Assembly: GCA_009823505.1 (NCBI GenBank)
Contig: VZQC01000590.1
Coordinates: 775,047-839,046 of the forward strand
Length of the DNA: 64,000 bases
Direction of reading: 5' to 3'
Origin: Rhizomys pruinosus
Taxonomy: Eukaryota > Chordata > Mammalia > Rodentia > Spalacidae
A program made the position numbers and the translations under genes. Below are positions 35,641 through 47,062 of this stretch, in pieces (positions within the stretch are counted from its first letter, which is position 1; the number at the start of each line of letters is the position of its first letter). The notes beneath the pieces were generated by a model, which was given only the letters and a program-made list of their open reading frames with translations, was not told where the DNA came from and did not search any database.

Positions 35641-36026
35641 CCGCACGCACCCATAGGGACAGAGGATATTCTTTAGAATATCTAGCCAATGAGCAGCCGT
35701 GCAAAGCCTCTTGAAAAAAGCCCTGAAAATCTCTTGATGTTCCTGTGTGATAGGGATCTCTTCCTGGGGACTCTTATCTCTCAGCAAGTCAAACAGCGGT
35801 GTTTGGTTTCCTGTAGGGATAGCTAACCAAGGCCTAAGCCAGTTAATCTCTCCAACCAGACTTTGGAGCTGTGTCAGAGTAAGACGCTCTGGCACTCTTA
35901 TATCAGGCTTCACAGGACTGACCCTTGTAAAGGAAAGATGGGTTCCCAGTACCTTGAAAGGGGGGATTTGTTGGATCTTTTCAGGTGCCACCATGAACCC
36001 TCTCTGCATTAAAGTTTGCAATATTG
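35640..36026 (-). pseudogene. pol: Provirus reverse transcriptase, thumb and connection part
   Basis: Minus-strand reading continues the polymerase after the ITPA insertion ('FKVLGTHLSF', 'LQSLVGEINWLRPWL'). It ends at the target duplication 36013-36026. Confidence 0.87.
36013..36026. repeat. Target duplication of the ITPA retrocopy, left
   Basis: AGTTTGCAATATTG, repeated exactly at 36997-37010. This is the sequence of the provirus polymerase gene. Confidence 0.95.
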
Positions 36027-36996
36027 GGCTGCCTCCTTGTCCGGGAAGAAGATCATGTTCGTTATGGGAAACGCCAAGAAGCTAGAGGAGGTCATTCAGA
36101 TTCTAGGAGACAAGTTTCCATGTACTTTGGTGGCACAGAAAATTGACCTGCCTGAGTACCAAGGAGAACCAGATGAAATTTCCATACAGAAGTGTCAGGA
36201 GGCTGCTCGCAAGGTGCAGGGTCCTGTACTAGTGGAGGATACCTGTCTGTGTTTCAATGCCCTCGGGGGACTCCCTGGCCCCTACATAAAATGGTTTCTG
36301 GAGAAGTTAAAGCCTGAAGGTCTCCACCAACTCCTGGCTGGCTTTGAGGACAAGTCGGCTTGTGCACTCTGCACATTTGCTCACAGCAGTGGGGATCCCA
36401 GCCAGACAGTGCTCCTGTTCAGGGGAAAGACCTCCGGCCAGATCGTGGTGCCTCGAGGCCGCCAGGACTTTGGCTGGGATCCCTGCTTTCTGCCTGATGG
36501 TTATGAGCAAACGTATGCAGAGATGCCCAAGACGGAGAAGAATGCCATTTCTCACCACTTCCGGGCCCTGCCCAAGCTACAAGAGTACTTTGGTGGTGCG
36601 ACTCCTGAGGCTGGCGGTGGACATGCCAGCTCTGCACGTTGGGACAACTAGCACAACTTCCCGGCGGGCAGGCAGTCCTATTTTGCGAGTTTCCCCTTGC
36701 TGGGGGCATCAAGGTAGCTTCACCAACCAGGTTTGAAAGAGCAGCTGGCTCTGCTTAGAGATACTGGCAAGTTGGGGATTCAGGAGTTGTTCCTCCAGCT
36801 GGTGGTCCTGGGATCCCAAGGGAACCTCGAATGGTAAAGCTTGGCAGAGTTGAGGGTTTGGGGAAGAACCACACAATCTTTGATGTTTTTAGAATGCAGC
36901 AAATGTAAATTCTGGAAGGTACTTGCTTCCAAAATAAATGGTGCCTCTGTTTTTTAAAATAAATAAATAAATAAATAAATAAATACATAAATAAAT
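36027..36996 (+). pseudogene. ITPAP: ITPA retrocopy, open reading frame without its ATG
   Basis: Intronless copy of inosine triphosphate pyrophosphatase, the cytosolic enzyme that removes ITP and dITP from nucleotide pools. Codon 2 (GCT GCC TCC) follows directly on the target duplication: the 5' UTR and the first two bases of the start codon are lost. The frame is open from upstream to TAG at 36649-36651, about 200 codons against the usual 194-198. Conserved blocks include [14 protein letters not shown] and FGWDP. Changes at family positions are Thr to Met before GNAKK and SHR to SHH near the C-terminus. The ending (EAGGGHASS...) runs past the rodent stop. The 3' UTR has AATAAA at 36933, and an (AAAT)n tail follows at 36955-36996. 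It is antisense to the provirus. Translation would have to start at an internal ATG (36054), so it is probably not an active enzyme. Confidence 0.96.
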
Positions 36997-37010
36997 AGTT
37001 TGCAATATTG
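36997..37010. repeat. Target duplication of the ITPA retrocopy, right
   Basis: Exact repeat of 36013-36026, directly after the (AAAT)n tail. Confidence 0.95.
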
Positions 37011-37560
37011 TTTCAAGGAGTCCCCGCAGCTCATGGTGGTCCCGGTGGCCAATGATAAGATCATCCATATAGAGGTACAGAAGGGAATCCTTCTGTGACA
37101 GCCTGGGGGCCAGGAGGATGGCGAGGTACTGTTGGCAAAGTGCAGAGCTGTTGGCCATACCCTGGGATAATACCACCCACTCATATCAGTGATCTGGCCA
37201 TGAATAGTTGAGCGAAGGCACTGAGAAAGCAAACTTACTACAATCCTCTAGGTGCAGGGGGATGGAGAAAAAGTCCTTAAGGTCAATGACTGCAATTGTG
37301 AAATCTGTAGGGATTGCAAGAATCCAGGGCATGCCCCGAAAGGGGGTTTCGACCAGCTCCATTCAATCATTTATCTTTCTCAAGTCCTGGAGCATGCGCC
37401 ATGACCCCGAGGCTTTACAGATAATGAAGATAGGGGTGTTCCATGGGCTCATGGTCGAGCGGATTTGTCCAAGCTTCAGTTGTTCCTCCACTAGCTGGTG
37501 TAAGGCTTCTAATTTTGGTTGTGTTAAGGGCCACTGCTCCACCCAAACGGGTTTACCCAG
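37011..37560 (-). pseudogene. pol: Provirus reverse transcriptase, fingers and palm
   Basis: The minus strand contains the catalytic YMDD (near 37070), and upstream SLLYLYMDDLIIGH and PFNTPIF-like positions are recognisable. A shift near 37190-37210 breaks the frame. It continues at 36012 beyond the ITPA insertion. Confidence 0.9.
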
Positions 37561-38016
37561 CTAATAGGGGGAACCCGGGGAGCAGTGGCCTTTATGATTG
37601 GGGGTAGATTTTAACCTGTTTTTCTTTCCCTGAATGGGGGGGTCATTTAGGGGATCCTCAAAGAACATCTTATGGTCAGTGGTCAGTACTGCATCCATCT
37701 GCCCCAGTAAATCCTGGCCAAGCAGGTTGGATGTGAGACCCCGGGCCACTAGTGGTCTAATCTTGCCCTGATCTCCATCTGGGCCCACCCATCTCATGAG
37801 GGTAGAAGTCTCCTCGGTCCTAGAGTTCCCTCCCACCCCTAGAACCATGGGCCCAGGCATTAGGGACAAAGTGGCAGGCACTTCCTCCTTTCTCAAGACT
37901 ATTCTGTCCGCTCCTGTGTCTATTAGGCATTGGAACTTGACGCCTCCAATGATGACTGACATTTGGGGATGCAGGCCCTCAGTTAGGGGGACTGTCCAGT
38001 GAGCCTGAGTCCTCAC
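37561..38016 (-). pseudogene. pro: Provirus aspartic protease
   Basis: The minus strand shows the LIDTGAD active-site loop and a downstream NLLGQDLL block, which in class II viruses ends the protease fold. It would cleave Gag and Pol; a dimer is needed. The frame is open through the fold, but gag upstream is broken. No dUTPase was seen. Confidence 0.88.
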
Positions 38017-38090
38017 ATCTCCATGCTTGGCACCTCGTTTCTCCGGCCATGCTCCTCCTTGGTATGACGGGGCTAGAGGCCGCCCCAGGA

Positions 38091-38360
38091 CTAGTTTAAA
38101 GGCTCACCTTCCAGGTCAAATCTCGACCTGCAGTCCTTTTTCCAATGGAAGCCTTTTCTGCACTGGGGACATGGGGTGGGAGGAGGCTTGGGCCCCATTG
38201 TTGGCGCCATTCTAGGCCCCCCCCCCTGAGGGCAGTCCCGTTTAAAGTGCCCTTCCTGCCCACACCTGAAGCAAGCCCTTGCTTTACTTTTTTCCTGGTT
38301 AGTCAAGGCTTGCATAATGGCCTCAGTCATTGCCGTTGTTTGTGCCTATAGGGCAAGGGC
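38091..38360 (-). pseudogene. gag: Provirus nucleocapsid (two zinc knuckles)
   Basis: Two knuckles, [14 protein letters not shown] and [14 protein letters not shown], fit the CX2CX4HX4C pattern and bind genomic RNA. Two knuckles separated by a proline-rich spacer is the betaretroviral arrangement. Confidence 0.92.
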
Positions 38361-38407
38361 TAAAGAATGAGACTGGTGGTGCTGGGTGCCTACATCTTGT
38401 GATGCAA

Positions 38408-39091
38408 TCACCCAACTATTCTGGACTGGTCCTTCAGGCCTGCACAAGCCATGCGATGGTCATTGTTCATACCCTCCCATACCAGTAATCTTATGAATTT
38501 GTCTCTCAGTTCTCCTGCAGGGAGTTTCCGGTGAATGCTTTGCTGGACTCTGTCAATGAAGCCTGGCAGAGGTTCCCCAGGCTTCTGCCTCACCCCAGCA
38601 ATGGGGGATTCTGTAGGCCCCTCATTTAACTTTCCCCAGGCATCCAATCCGCACTGCCTCACCTGATCATGGTAGGGGCCTGGGATTGTGGGTTGTTGGT
38701 TCCCCCTGTGGTACCCATCCCCTATCCCTGAGAGCATCCCAAACGTGATGGGGATGGTAGGATTGGCTCGTCTATTCTCCTCTGCCCTAACCCTGCATTC
38801 CTCTTTGAAAAAGGCTGTCCACTTGATGAACATGGGGCTGGGAAGGACAGTTTTAGCCACGTCGATCCAGTCTCTAGGAACACAAGGGTGGTAGGTGATA
38901 TCCTGAGACAGAGTCGTGGCCCACAGGGAATTGGGGCCATCCTCAGTCACTGCCTTGCAGAGCTCCTTAAGGTCTTTGGCCTCCCACAGATACCAGTCCA
39001 AAGGGCAACTTCCCCCTGGGGCCAAATTCATGGGGAATGCCTGTAGTTCCTCTTTAGGGGGACAGTCTTCTGCATACATGACCTCTCCCAT
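38408..39091 (-). pseudogene. gag: Provirus capsid
   Basis: A 227-codon open stretch matches class II capsid: an N-terminal domain with LWEAKDLKELCKAV and PRDW, then a major homology region (QKPGEPLPGFIDRV). A stop ends the frame near 38408 before nucleocapsid. Confidence 0.88.
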
Positions 39092-39664
39092 CCCTCTTCT
39101 CCCTCCCCGCCCCCTGGTTGTGTATAGGAGTCCATGTCCCTGAGACCTGCTCAGAGGGTGGTGTAGGGGGAGGACGTCTCTCTTGGGCCCTCCGCATGGG
39201 CGTAAGGGGGAGGTTTAGTTGGGGCGGGGCTGGTGGACTGGGGTGTCGCTTTCGTCTTTCCCTCTCCCTCCCGTGTCTCCGTCCCCTCTGTGTGCTCTTT
39301 TGTAAAGGCCACCCATTGCTCTTCAGTGCCCTTCTCTATCCCTCCCAGAGCTCTCCCCAAGGCTCCCTCCCCTGGGGAGGGAGTGCATTTGAGTGTAAAG
39401 AGGTCTTTAGGGCTGTAATGGTAGGGTAAAAACTGAGGGGTGGATCAATGCCAAAATGCCTTTCCCTTTCCCTTGCCAGTTTTTCCACCCTAGCCCAAGT
39501 CTACCAGGAGAAGAGGTTGGCTCCATAATCCAAGGTGTGAGGGAGACAATAGTTTCCCAGGTGCTCAGGGCTTTGGTCTCAGTTAACTCAAGTCCTCTAG
39601 ACTGCAACATGAGGTGTAAAGCTCTCAAGGCAGGATCTTTCTGAGTTGAAGTTGCGTTACCCAT
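39092..39664 (-). pseudogene. gag: Provirus matrix and linker part of gag
   Basis: Probable Gag start at 39664 (MGNATST), with Gly2 suited to myristoylation, as in class II Gag. A proline/threonine-rich linker follows to the capsid. At least one shift lies between 39407 and 39360. Confidence 0.8.
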
Positions 39665-39743
39665 ACTTAGGGTCCCACTTACCCTGGAAGACCACATGGC
39701 CTCAGCTGACAGGCACAGGCTACCTTGGGGTCCCCCTCTTCAA

Positions 39744-39761
39744 GCCCCACGTTGGGCGCCA
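39744..39761 (-). other. tRNA-Lys-1,2 primer-binding site
   Basis: Minus strand TGGCGCCCAACGTGGGGC, 18 of 18 to the Lys-1,2 primer site, three bases inside the 5' LTR end. Confidence 0.97.
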
Positions 39762-39764
39762 AGG

Positions 39765-40155
39765 TGTCATGTCTTAGTCGGGTCCTGTCCTGGAACTGAC
39801 TGGGCTGAGGGAAGGTAAGTGTGCTGCTTGCCCATTTCCCAGCCTCCTCAGTTCCCAGAGACACTCAGACGCAGCAGGGAGTCTAGTCAAGCAGGATCTC
39901 ACTTTATTGCAAGCAGGGCAGTGACTTATATACAAAACAGCCACAAAAGGCATTTAAGCATGAAAGCAAATGACCAATGTTCCTGCAGCCCCTCTGACCC
40001 TCTCAGGCGGATTGGCGAACATGGCTGACAATTGTAACTTATGCCGCTTGTCCTTATCTCTCCCCAACCAGAGGTTTTGGCAAACAACCCAGGTCCCTCC
40101 CACTCTGCCTCCCCTCAGCACAATCTTGACCTGGCCGGCCGGGTGGACCCCATCA
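39765..40155 (-). promoter_or_regulatory. Provirus 5' LTR (promoter)
   Basis: This 391-bp LTR runs TGATGGGG to CATGACA on the minus strand. It has a TATA-like 'TATATAAG' (about 39925-39932) and AATAAA (39903-39908), so a short R region. Confidence 0.93.
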
Positions 40156-40250
40156 GAATCTGATGCCTTCTTCTGACCTCTGTGGCATTGCATGACATGG
40201 GTGCACCAACCTACATGCAGACAGTACACTCATACTCATAAAAAAATAAT
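40156..40250 (+). mobile_element. B2 SINE, right part (split by the provirus)
   Basis: This continues the B2 of 32432-32548 from 'GAATCTGATGCC' to its A-rich tail 'CATAAAAAAATAATG'. Confidence 0.94.
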
Positions 40251-40485
40251 GTTTTTTTTATTTCTTTATGTGTATGAATGTACTGTCTGCATGCAAGTCT
40301 GTGCACCCATGTCGTGCAATGCCGTGGAGGTCAGAAGAGGGTGTCGGATTCCCCTGGGACTGGAGTTCTCCTGGAATTGGAGTTTCAGACGGTTCTCAGC
40401 CACCATGTGGGTGCTGGGGATCGAACCTGGGTCCTCTGTAAGAGCGGTTGGGGCTCTTAATCGCTAGGCCATCTCTCCAGCCCCC
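40251..40485 (-). mobile_element. B2 SINE inserted in the tail of the split B2
   Basis: Reverse B2 (ends CCATCTCTCCAGCCCCC) with the 17-nt internal insertion. Residual A-tail of the older B2 follows at 40486-40507. Confidence 0.92.
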
Positions 40486-40518
40486 AAAATAAATAAAATT
40501 TTAAAAAGTGGTTGGTTA

Positions 40519-40969
40519 TTTATAACATTTGTACCACTATTGCGCCAGTTGGCATCTTTTCTCTGGCCAGTTATTGGAGCTCCCAGGATAATTTGGTAAG
40601 GTTGACTATGACTTTTCTTTTCACTTGCATAGTTAGTGCCTTCTACCACTGTGGAAGCTAGCCAGAGAGAAGAGGCTCTGAAATCAGCACCAGCTTGATT
40701 TCCCCCTTGTAGGTAGTATCTTAGCAACAGGGTCTTAACAGCACATTCTGGTGGGTAACCAAGAGCTGGGGCAGTGTCCAGAATTGTTTGAGGGTCTGTA
40801 GGATCCCCGGTCAACATCTTCAAGAGAGGGAATCCATTCTTGGCATTGGGTTTTATTGTGTTAGGTGTGGTGTCTAGTAGGGGCAGTGTTCCCCCTTTAC
40901 AAGCTAACTCCTTTTCATCTCTTTCTAATGTATAGGATTATACTTTAAGAAACTTCTATAGAGTATGAG
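40519..40969. other. Unidentified sequence right of the nested insertion
   Basis: A minus-strand frame is open from 40823 to 40464, but it crosses the B2 and has no recognised family. It may belong to the same old element as 31832-32420. Confidence 0.4.
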
Positions 40970-40985
40970 TCCATATGGCTTTTCT

Positions 40986-41483
40986 TTTTTTCCACTAATG
41001 TTTTATTGAAGCTCTGTGCATTTCATACAAGATTACATAACAAATCAAATCTAGACCTGTGCCCCCTCCCTGCCCCCCCACCAAAGCTCATGCATTCTGC
41101 AAAACATGTTTTTCATCTTTTTCTCAGTCTCTCAAAATTCTCAAAGTAGAAGTTTACTGTTTCAACCAGAAGTTCACTGTTTCAGTCAATTCTTTGATGC
41201 AGTCTTTTCTGTTGTTGTTGTTGCTGTTGTTATTCCTTCCAATATGCATCACTCCAAAATATGCACATAATGCATGCCACCTATATATCATAGGTTTTAG
41301 CATCTTCAGCTTATGATTCTTTTTTTTTATGGTGAAAGATGTCATGTTTGAAGTCTCTTCCTTGGCAAGCCCAAACCACTATCATGTCTGCCCTTGTGTT
41401 CCACACTGGGGTTTTCCCTTCCCATGGTTACCAAATGAGGTCCAGTAAGCACTGCATCCTGTCTTGACCTCCCTGTACTGGTC
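40986..41483 (-). mobile_element. L1 3' UTR insertion, 5'-truncated
   Basis: The poly-T side is at 40986, and this is the reverse of the L1 3' UTR seen at 250-548 (shared CAA triplet run and 'GCATGAGCT' region). It is bounded by a perfect 16-bp target duplication TCCATATGGCTTTTCT (40970-40985 and 41484-41499). Confidence 0.92.
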
Positions 41484-41499
41484 TCCATATGGCTTTTCT

Positions 41500-43032
41500 A
41501 AAGGCTGTTAGTGTTACTTATCCCTCCCCAGAATCCCTCCTCTTACCTGCCCTCCTAGTCCCCACTCCATTTAACCCATTAGTCCTTCTTCCCCTCTTTA
41601 TATCACTGTGTTCTAACTGTCCTTCTTCTACAGAGACTTCCAATCTTCCTTCTTTCCAGGGTCTTGGTCAGCATCCTACACAGGGCCCTGAAAGGTTCCC
41701 CAGTGGAGCAGGGAGTATTAGCACACTGTACTCAGCTCCCTCTATTCTCATCTGCATCCTCTGACACTGAACAGCTTGGCTGTTATTCCTGGTTCAACAA
41801 GTCCCCCGAAGTGCCCCTCAAACCCTGCCTGTCTCCTTCCCATGCCTCCTGGATTAGGAGGATGACAAAGCCAGGCATGGTATGGAAGATTTTAGGGAAC
41901 AACCCCTTTCCATTGTTACACAGTCATCTTTTTTCTGCACCCAGACCTACCTCTAGGTCCTGGGGACAGAGTGGGGAGTGGCAGCCACTCTTCTGAGGGC
42001 TGTGGCTCACTCCTGTGGCTGTGCTGTGAAGCCGTGTCCTGCTCATTGTGTTCACCTGTCCTCACTCAGAATGATCCCTCTGCAAAGAGACTTCCTCAAC
42101 CTTTCACCTGAGACAGTTTTTCACTCTGAGGCTGAGGTGGGCACAGCATCGGGTCCGGCAGCACCACCCCTGATCTCCTCCTGGCTCAGAAGCAATCAGG
42201 GATCTCCAGTGTCCACTCTGTTTCTAAGATTCTGTACAGAATCCTCCCCTCTCTGCTTCCTCTTTGGTAGTCAGGACTCCCACTTCTCCCCTCGTAAAAG
42301 CCCGCTTGAGCCAGCTCTCCTTTGACCTGAGGAATTATCCTTCTCTTTTTCTCCAAGTCCTGTTACATCCACTCATCCCAACAACCAGTCTATCAGGACT
42401 GAAGTAGGCAGGACCGTAGTAAGCTTGCTTAGGCACCATCTCATGTTCCTCCACCCAGCCATCCTCTTCCTACATGCAAACAAGCCTCTGCCTTCAGACC
42501 CTTCCTTGACTCTTGTTTCTAGAATCATCCATCCTCAATGCAGGTGGCACTCACCACTACTGTCAGTTAATATCCTGTTTTGCCAACCTGATGGCACAGA
42601 CTACAAACTTCCCTTCCTTTGACCATGGACTTCTGCATAGACATTGAAGACAATGGTCCTGCCGTGCATTCCAGTTGATGAGATGAAGTCTGTCATGCTG
42701 CTTAATACACCTTTCCATTTCTTTTCTCTTTTTCTAAAGCTTTTGACACCCGGTACTTCCAGATGATCTTTTATGCAAGTGCAAGATCAGACAATCAGAT
42801 CCATTCAGGGTGGCACAGGAGAACAAAGCTTAATATTTTTCAGTTCTCATGTTTCCAGAATTGGAACTCTCTGGGGTTATTTTATACCATAAATACATCA
42901 GGTTCAGCATTTAAAGTCAGCACCAGAGAGATGTTGTCCCCAGCCAGCTTTCCCATAGATGTTCTTGGTGGTGAGTGGCAGTCTGGGATTATAAACGTGT
43001 GGAACCATTGTGTGGACCTGGGTTAGAAGTAA
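41500..43032. other. No recognised feature
   Basis: Pyrimidine-rich on the plus strand, with several 60-115-codon open frames of low complexity. No gene or repeat identified. Confidence 0.45.
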
Positions 43033-43036
43033 ATGC

Positions 43037-43790
43037 CCAATGACCCACTCAACAGATGGAGCAAAGAGCTGAACAGAGACTTCACAAGTGAGGAATTAGA
43101 GATGGTTGAGAAACATCTTAAGAAGTGTTCAACATCATTAATAACTAAGGAAATGCAAATCAAAACCACTTCAAGATATCATCTTACTCCAATAAGACTG
43201 GCTAGGATCAAGAAAACAAATGATACCAAGTGCCAGAGAGGGGAAAGAGGAACACTCATCCACTGCTGGTGGGAATGTAAACTGGTACAGCCACTATGGA
43301 AAGCAGTGTGGAGAACCCTTGGAAGACTTGGAATGAACTTGCCACCTGACACAGCCATACCACTCCTGGGCATATACCCACAAGACTCATCCTACCGCAG
43401 AGATACATGCACAGCCATGTTTATTGCAGCTCTCTTCACAATAGCAAGGAGCTGGAGCCAACCCAAATGCCCCTCAACTGATGAATAGAGAAAATGGATA
43501 GAGAAAGTGTGGTACATCTACACAATGGAGTTCTATGCAGCAGTAAAGAAAGATGACATCATGAGCTTTGCAGGTAAATGGCTGGAGCTAGAAGATATCA
43601 TGCTGAGTGAAGTAACATTGTCCCAGAAAAACAAACGATGAATAGTATCCCTCATCTGTGGATGCTAGCACCAATTACCTAATTATATGGCAAACTGAGC
43701 AACGTCAACGTGATCTGAAAACAACTGTGCTCTTATATTGTGAATCCCTTAAAATATAATGAATAAATAAATAAAAGAAAATAAAAAAGA
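43037..43790 (+). mobile_element. L1 3' end, 5'-truncated
   Basis: The plus strand reads the ORF2 C-terminus (HCWWECKLVQPLWKAVW, then WYIYTMEFYAAVKKDD after a small duplication near 43480 that breaks the frame), a 3' UTR and an A-rich tail. GTAAATGCC flanks it at 43028-43036 and 43792-43800. Confidence 0.92.
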
Positions 43791-43800
43791 GGTAAATGCC

Positions 43801-46056
43801 TAAAAGAAGCAGATATAGGCTATGTTTATATATACGAATATTGAAATTATAGCTTGTGTTAAGGAGAAGACCCAGTTGGAAGGGTCCTGGCTGTCTTGGA
43901 GGCCTCTGTGGAAAGGACACGTTGACAAGCTCTGGTAGCTCTGGCTCAAGTTGAGCAGCTAGACTCCCCTGGCTACCCCTCCTATGGCTTCTGTCTATGT
44001 GTAGTCTTCATTCATATGCTGCTCCAAGTGCTGGGGACTCCCAGTAGCCTGGGTCACACTCTTGTAACCACTAATTTCTTTCTGCCACTGTTCATATATG
44101 TCCTCTCATGGCAGACCCTGAGTGGCCACTGGGAGCTCATCCGGGGCTGATATTCTGGTGGCATTTGGGAAGTAGGACTAGCCATGCCCTGGTCCCACAT
44201 CCACCCCATGAAGCTGAGTGGGTGAAGGGCCATTAGGACACTAATAGGAAGCGTGTGCACACACACACCAGGCACACAGAAAAAGAACAGTTCCTTGTGT
44301 TTAAGAGTATAGCTGGCTTGTCTGCTGGTCACGGCACAGATGCCATATGGAGTGAAGTCAGAAGCACTGATTAATCATATGTGTAAATGCCCTCAAATCC
44401 TCTGCACACAACACCAATCACCATTTACTTCGACTTTGGTTGTTCCTGTTCCAACTTATGAAGAAATGCTCAGTTTCTGTCTTGGACAGATCAGGTAGCC
44501 AAAACCCTGTCCATATAGCTGCCACCACAGACTGCAGAACTGCTCTTTCGGTGGATCCGCTTCCTGGCTGCATGATGGCTTCAGTGTAGTAGGCCCTTCT
44601 CGGGGACTGTCTCTCTGACACTTCCAAAAGCTTCAGGGCCTGGAGTGTTCCCTCTCCACTACCTAGCACAGACGTGCCAATGAAGCACCAGAGTTGGCGA
44701 GTCTGAGAAGAGAGAATCCTGGCTGCTCCTCTGTTATCTTCCTCTGTGTTGCTCCCTCTCTCTGCCACATTTGAAACCCACTTGTTATGTGTAGAAAACC
44801 ATTGATTATTTTATTTTATGACAGCTGCATACAGGCCCACAGTATCTCATGGACATGTTCACCCCCATTACCCTCTCTTATCCTCCTCCCACTTCCACTG
44901 ACCCCTGCTTCTTCCCAGCCCGCCCCCTTCTGCATTGATTGCCTGTCCTCCCCACTGAGTTTAGTCAGGGGTGCCTGCAGGAGCATGGGAGGTTATTTAC
45001 TGCAGCATGGGCAACTTCTCAGTGCCACCCCACTAAAAAAGTGTCACTTCCTTCCTTGGCAACCATTAACTACCGGCAGATCCTTGGGGAGGCCTTGCGA
45101 CTTCATGAGACCCCATGATGAAATGGTGAAGGGCCCAGTCATGCGGTTCTTGTGCCAGGTAACCACAGCTGCTCCGTGCTAGTGAGTGTGAAGGCCAGGC
45201 CAGCCTCAGAGGAAGACTGAAACTCCTTTTGAACTTTAGAATCCATTTATTAAGGGAAATTCCAACTGGACCATGCAGTGTTGACCCAGATTTCCCCGTT
45301 GTTCACTCTTCTCTTTATATGAAAATGTATTTGAGTTATAGAATTTTATCTCTTAGGGAACAGGAAGCTCTCTCCATGGCAAATTAACAGACACATGGAC
45401 TGTAGGACCATTTAGATTCATACTTCCCTTTATCTTTATTGATGACAAACTAGCATCTAACATGAACAAGCACTGACTGCTTAAGTCGATTCTCCATACA
45501 ATGCACTATTATCTATTGTGCACAGCAATTAAGAGACTGACCCTGCACCAAGTGAGTTCTTTTAGGCATCTCAACAGCAACTAAAGCAAATGTTGATGTC
45601 TTCAGTGGACCAATAAACACACTGGGGTGATGGAGCTGGTATGACTTGACCCATATCAGTCAACTATGATGAAGCCCAGAACCATAACCCATATTCCCTG
45701 AGTACTGCTGTGTCCAGTGAAGATGGTCTGATGAGGTACTTGGTTTTGAACTTTCTTCTATTTATTTAATAGTTGCCTAAACTCTTAAAAGGTGTCTCAG
45801 CCTGCAGTTTGCTTTAACAGCAATGTAGGCTCTTCATCTGAAGGCAAAAGGGCACCTTCAAAAACCCCATGTGAGCACCTGCCTCTGAAACAAAATCAGG
45901 ACAAAGCCTTCATTCTCTGATTGTGGGTTCAGTGTAGGCTCTAGCCAAAGAGCTAGATGCCTGCCCTCTGCAGGCTTTGTACAGAGCACAGCCAGGAAGT
46001 CCTCAAGTTGTGGAATATTGGAAGAAATCATCTCAGTTTCTAACTCGTGTGGCTAA
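43801..46056. other. No recognised feature
   Basis: This is 2.2 kb without a repeat that I can name. The minus-strand frame 44768-44418 (116 codons) matches no family known to me. Confidence 0.45.
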
Positions 46057-46113
46057 AATCAAACACAGGCACAGAGACACAGACACAGAGACAGACAGAC
46101 AGACAGACAGATG

Positions 46114-46146
<33 letters not shown>
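46057..46146 (+). repeat. (GACA)n and (CA)n microsatellites
   Basis: Degenerate GACA repeats (46057-46110) are followed by about 16 CA units (46115-46146). Confidence 0.95.
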
Positions 46147-46148
<2 letters not shown>

Positions 46149-46703
46149 CAGCATCTTCTTTTCAGCTATTAACATTTATGTATATTTATAGCTAACTGTG
46201 ATCAATCTGCACTTAGCAAATTCCCATTCAATATGGGGGCATAACAAAGGAAAGGCTTTCATAAGAATTATTAATGACACATGGTGAACAGGTGCCCATG
46301 TGAGGTGATCTCACAAGTCTCAAGTAAATCCCACTTTATTGACTTAGAAATGATGAAAAAGAAAAGATCGGCTTTTGGACCCATTAGTCATGTCAAGGAA
46401 GGTTCATGTTTTAGCAATTTATTAATCTTGCATTCCTGTCACATGAGTGCCACAGAGAAGATAAGCAGTGTCCCACAGTGGTACCACACCTTTTAACCTG
46501 TCATAAGAAAAATATTTTTAAAAGCTCATTTCAAGGTACACAATGTGAGTTCACTCTGTAACTAAGGAAAATAGTTGGGCGGTGAGCATCTGTTGGCCTA
46601 TGCTGAAGAACAAACACTTCATCTTCCCAAAGGCCATGCTTTTACAGTGCATCTATACAGGAAGAGCCTTGGCTGTCAGGTATTTGGCATCTTTAATAAG
46701 TGA
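46147..46703. other. No recognised feature
   Basis: No gene or clear repeat. Confidence 0.4.
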
Positions 46704-47062
46704 TGTGTGATAGATAATCTTGGCTGTCAACTTGATGCTATTTGGAATCACCTAGAAGACAAAGTTCTTGAAGTTTCTGTGAAAGCATTAAAGGGATTTA
46801 ACAGAGGAGGGAAGACCCTCCATGAATGTGAGCAGCAACGCAGAACCCAGGACGATGAAACAGGAATAAGCAGGCTGAGCAACAGCATTCATCTCTCTCT
46901 GCTTCCTGAGTGTAGATGCAATGTGACCAGTGGCCTCATATTCCTGCAGCCATGTCACCATGTCTTCCCTGTACCGTCCACCTGTAGCCACAATAAACAT
47001 TTTCTTCCTTAAATTGCTTTCTTCAGGGTGTTGTATAACAGCAACGTAAAAGAAACTAAAAT
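46704..47062 (+). mobile_element. ERVL-type LTR
   Basis: Opens 'ATCTTGGCTGTCAACTTGATG' and 'GGAATCACCTAGAAGAC', has an AATAAA at 46992, and ends 'GTTGTATAACAGCAAC...GAAACTAAAATG'. It shares this order with 50534-50905. Confidence 0.6.

Larger units (their letters stand above)
32549..40155 (-). mobile_element. Class II (betaretrovirus-like) provirus with gammaretrovirus-type env
   Basis: Complete layout on the minus strand: 5' LTR, tRNA-Lys primer site, gag, protease, reverse transcriptase, RNase H, integrase, env, polypurine tract, 3' LTR. The insertion duplicated 6 bp (GAATCC 32543-32548; GAATCT 40156-40161), as expected for class II elements. The LTRs differ at roughly one site in eight by eye, so the insertion is old. 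Stops and shifts are present in gag, pol and env, and much of env is deleted. An ITPA retrocopy (36027-36996) splits the polymerase gene. It cannot replicate. Confidence 0.95.
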
